The notes under the pieces: generated by a model
What the model was told of the DNA's origin: nothing
Databases searched by the model: none
What the model saw: only the letters and a program-made list of their open reading frames with translations
Program-made: the position numbers and the translations under genes
Origin: an uncultured Bacteroidota bacterium
GTDB taxonomy: Bacteria > Bacteroidota > Bacteroidia > Chitinophagales > Saprospiraceae
Reading direction: 5' to 3'
Assembly (NCBI GenBank): GCA_937876435.1
Contig: CALEIL010000252.1
Span: 1-9,028 of the forward strand
Length of the DNA: 9,028 bases
In this document: positions 8,049 through 9,028 of the stretch, in pieces
How the letters are laid out: each line of letters opens with the position of its first letter
How positions within the stretch are numbered: the first letter of the stretch is position 1

Positions 8049-8969
8049 ATGAAACCCATTCTCAGGAAAGTAGATTCCAACGCGGAGCATTCCTTTAGTG
8101 TAAAGGAAAACATCTTCCCCTTTTTGTACAATTACTGGCATTACCACCCGGAGGTGGAATTGACCTACATCCGCAAAAGTTCGGGTACCCGCCTCGCGGG
8201 TGACAGTATTGAGCGGTTTACGGATGGTGATCTGATCATCCTCGGTGCCAATTTACCCCATATGTGGCGAAATGATGATATTTATTTTGAACAGAACAGC
8301 AATCAAAACATCGAATCCATAGCGATCCACTTCAAAGAAGATTTCTGGGGGAAAGGATTTTTGGAAATCCCCGAACACCGGCATATCCGCCAGCTCCTAA
8401 CTTTTGCCACCCGGGGTTTCCAGATCCTGGGCCGGACCCATGGTCTGATCGTTGAAATGATGGAAGAGATGCTCCACCTGAAAAAGGCGGCCAGGGTTAT
8501 CCAATTACTGGCCATGCTAGATATCATTGCCCAATCCAAAGAAATAAGGTATCTTGCCAGCCAGGGCTTTGTCGACCAGTACAAAATTGATCCCAACGAT
8601 AAAATCAATGAAATATATCAGTATACGCTGAGCAATTTCAAAAATGGCATTACCATCGAAGATGTAGCCAAACAGGTCCACATCAGTCCAAATTACTTTT
8701 GCCGATATTTTAAGAAAAGAACTTCCAAAACTTATATTGAATTCGTCACAGAACTCAGGGTGGGATATGCCTGCAAATTACTACTGGAGAACAATCTAAA
8801 TATCAATCAGATTTGTTACGAAAGCGGTTTTAATAACGTATCCAATTTCAATCGGAAATTTAAAGAAATAACGGGCCAGGCCCCTAGCCAGTATTATAGG
8901 GAATACAGCGATAAAAATCAAACCCAGCAAATGCATCCGCTGGTCATTACCGATTTGCAGAGCCAGTAG
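8049..8969 (+). CDS. AraC-family transcriptional regulator with cupin sensor domain
   Basis: A 306-residue cytoplasmic DNA-binding regulator, normal length for the sugar-sensing AraC/XylS family. The N-terminal domain (about 15-100) is a cupin: motif 1 is present as H31-x-H33-x3-E37 and motif 2 as G60 through P70-H71-x3-N75, so the metal-type ligands are kept and it may bind a metal as well as a sugar. The C-terminal domain (about 185-285) has two helix-turn-helix units, ITIEDVAKQVHISPNYFCRY (201-220) and NINQICYESGFNNVSNFNRK (251-270), closed by the family signature GQAPSQY (276-282). It starts 508 bases from the divergent susC-like gene and is the obvious candidate regulator of that operon, probably as an activator, and perhaps of itself. 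The start is ATG without a Shine-Dalgarno sequence. The effector is unknown. No terminator is seen after it; a tandem repeat begins four bases past the stop. Confidence 0.95.
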   Translation: MKPILRKVDSNAEHSFSVKENIFPFLYNYWHYHPEVELTYIRKSSGTRLAGDSIERFTDGDLIILGANLPHMWRNDDIYFEQNSNQNIESIAIHFKEDFWGKGFLEIPEHRHIRQLLTFATRGFQILGRTHGLIVEMMEEMLHLKKAARVIQLLAMLDIIAQSKEIRYLASQGFVDQYKIDPNDKINEIYQYTLSNFKNGITIEDVAKQVHISPNYFCRYFKKRTSKTYIEFVTELRVGYACKLLLENNLNINQICYESGFNNVSNFNRKFKEITGQAPSQYYREYSDKNQTQQMHPLVITDLQSQ

Positions 8970-8973
8970 ACAA

Positions 8974-9028
8974 TGGATGGTGGATGGTGGATGGTGGATG
9001 GTGGATGGTGGATGGTGGATGGTGGATG
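8974..9028. repeat. Heptanucleotide tandem repeat (TGGATGG)n reaching the window edge
   Basis: Seven full copies of the 7-base unit TGGATGG, starting at 8974 and stepping by 7, plus six bases of an eighth copy, all perfect. The array starts four bases after the AraC-type stop codon and is cut by the window end, so its full length is unknown. All G residues are on the plus strand, in regular GG pairs. The array contains no stop codon in any frame of either strand. Confidence 0.95.

Noticed and set aside
8974..9028. CRISPR array or phage attachment site at the right edge
   Set aside because: The unit is 7 bases with no spacers, so it is a simple tandem repeat and not a CRISPR array; no integrase or tRNA is nearby.

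Overview
The window looks like a small polysaccharide-utilisation-type locus (PUL) from a member of the Bacteroidota. A SusC/RagA-family TonB-dependent transporter is followed directly by a SusD-family lipoprotein. The start sites lack obvious Shine-Dalgarno sequences, and promoter-like elements match the Bacteroidota -7 form (TAnnTTTG). Base composition is moderate and the coding style is even across the window, so nothing suggests recent transfer of one part. Genus or species cannot be read from the sequence.

Layout, left to right: 1-102 is the flank downstream of the first gene, with no supported gene. 103-2436 (minus) is a secreted glycoside-hydrolase-like protein of 777 residues with a GH67-N/GH20b-like front domain, a probable TIM barrel and a C-terminal beta-rich domain. 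2472-2510 is a strong intrinsic terminator pointing left. 2547-4163 (minus) is a SusD-like lipoprotein and 4175-7540 (minus) is the SusC-like transporter. 7541-8048 is a 508-base AT-rich divergent control region. 8049-8969 (plus) is an AraC-family regulator with a cupin sensor domain. 8974-9028 is a heptanucleotide tandem repeat that runs off the right edge.

Inferred working model: the SusC/SusD pair takes up an oligosaccharide or another glycan-derived ligand across the outer membrane. The secreted enzyme-like protein acts on the same material outside the cell or in the periplasm. The divergent AraC protein senses a small sugar and controls susC-susD-enzyme transcription from the shared intergenic region. 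That region holds three CCGGAT repeats just upstream of a -7 element that has no -33 partner, which is where an AraC activator would be expected to bind. The terminator between susD and the enzyme gene suggests the enzyme is made from read-through transcripts, at a lower level than the transporter pair. The substrate is unknown. I see no defence system, mobile element, CRISPR array or RNA gene. The least ordinary items are the unassigned enzyme, the intra-operon terminator, the operator-like repeats and the heptamer array.
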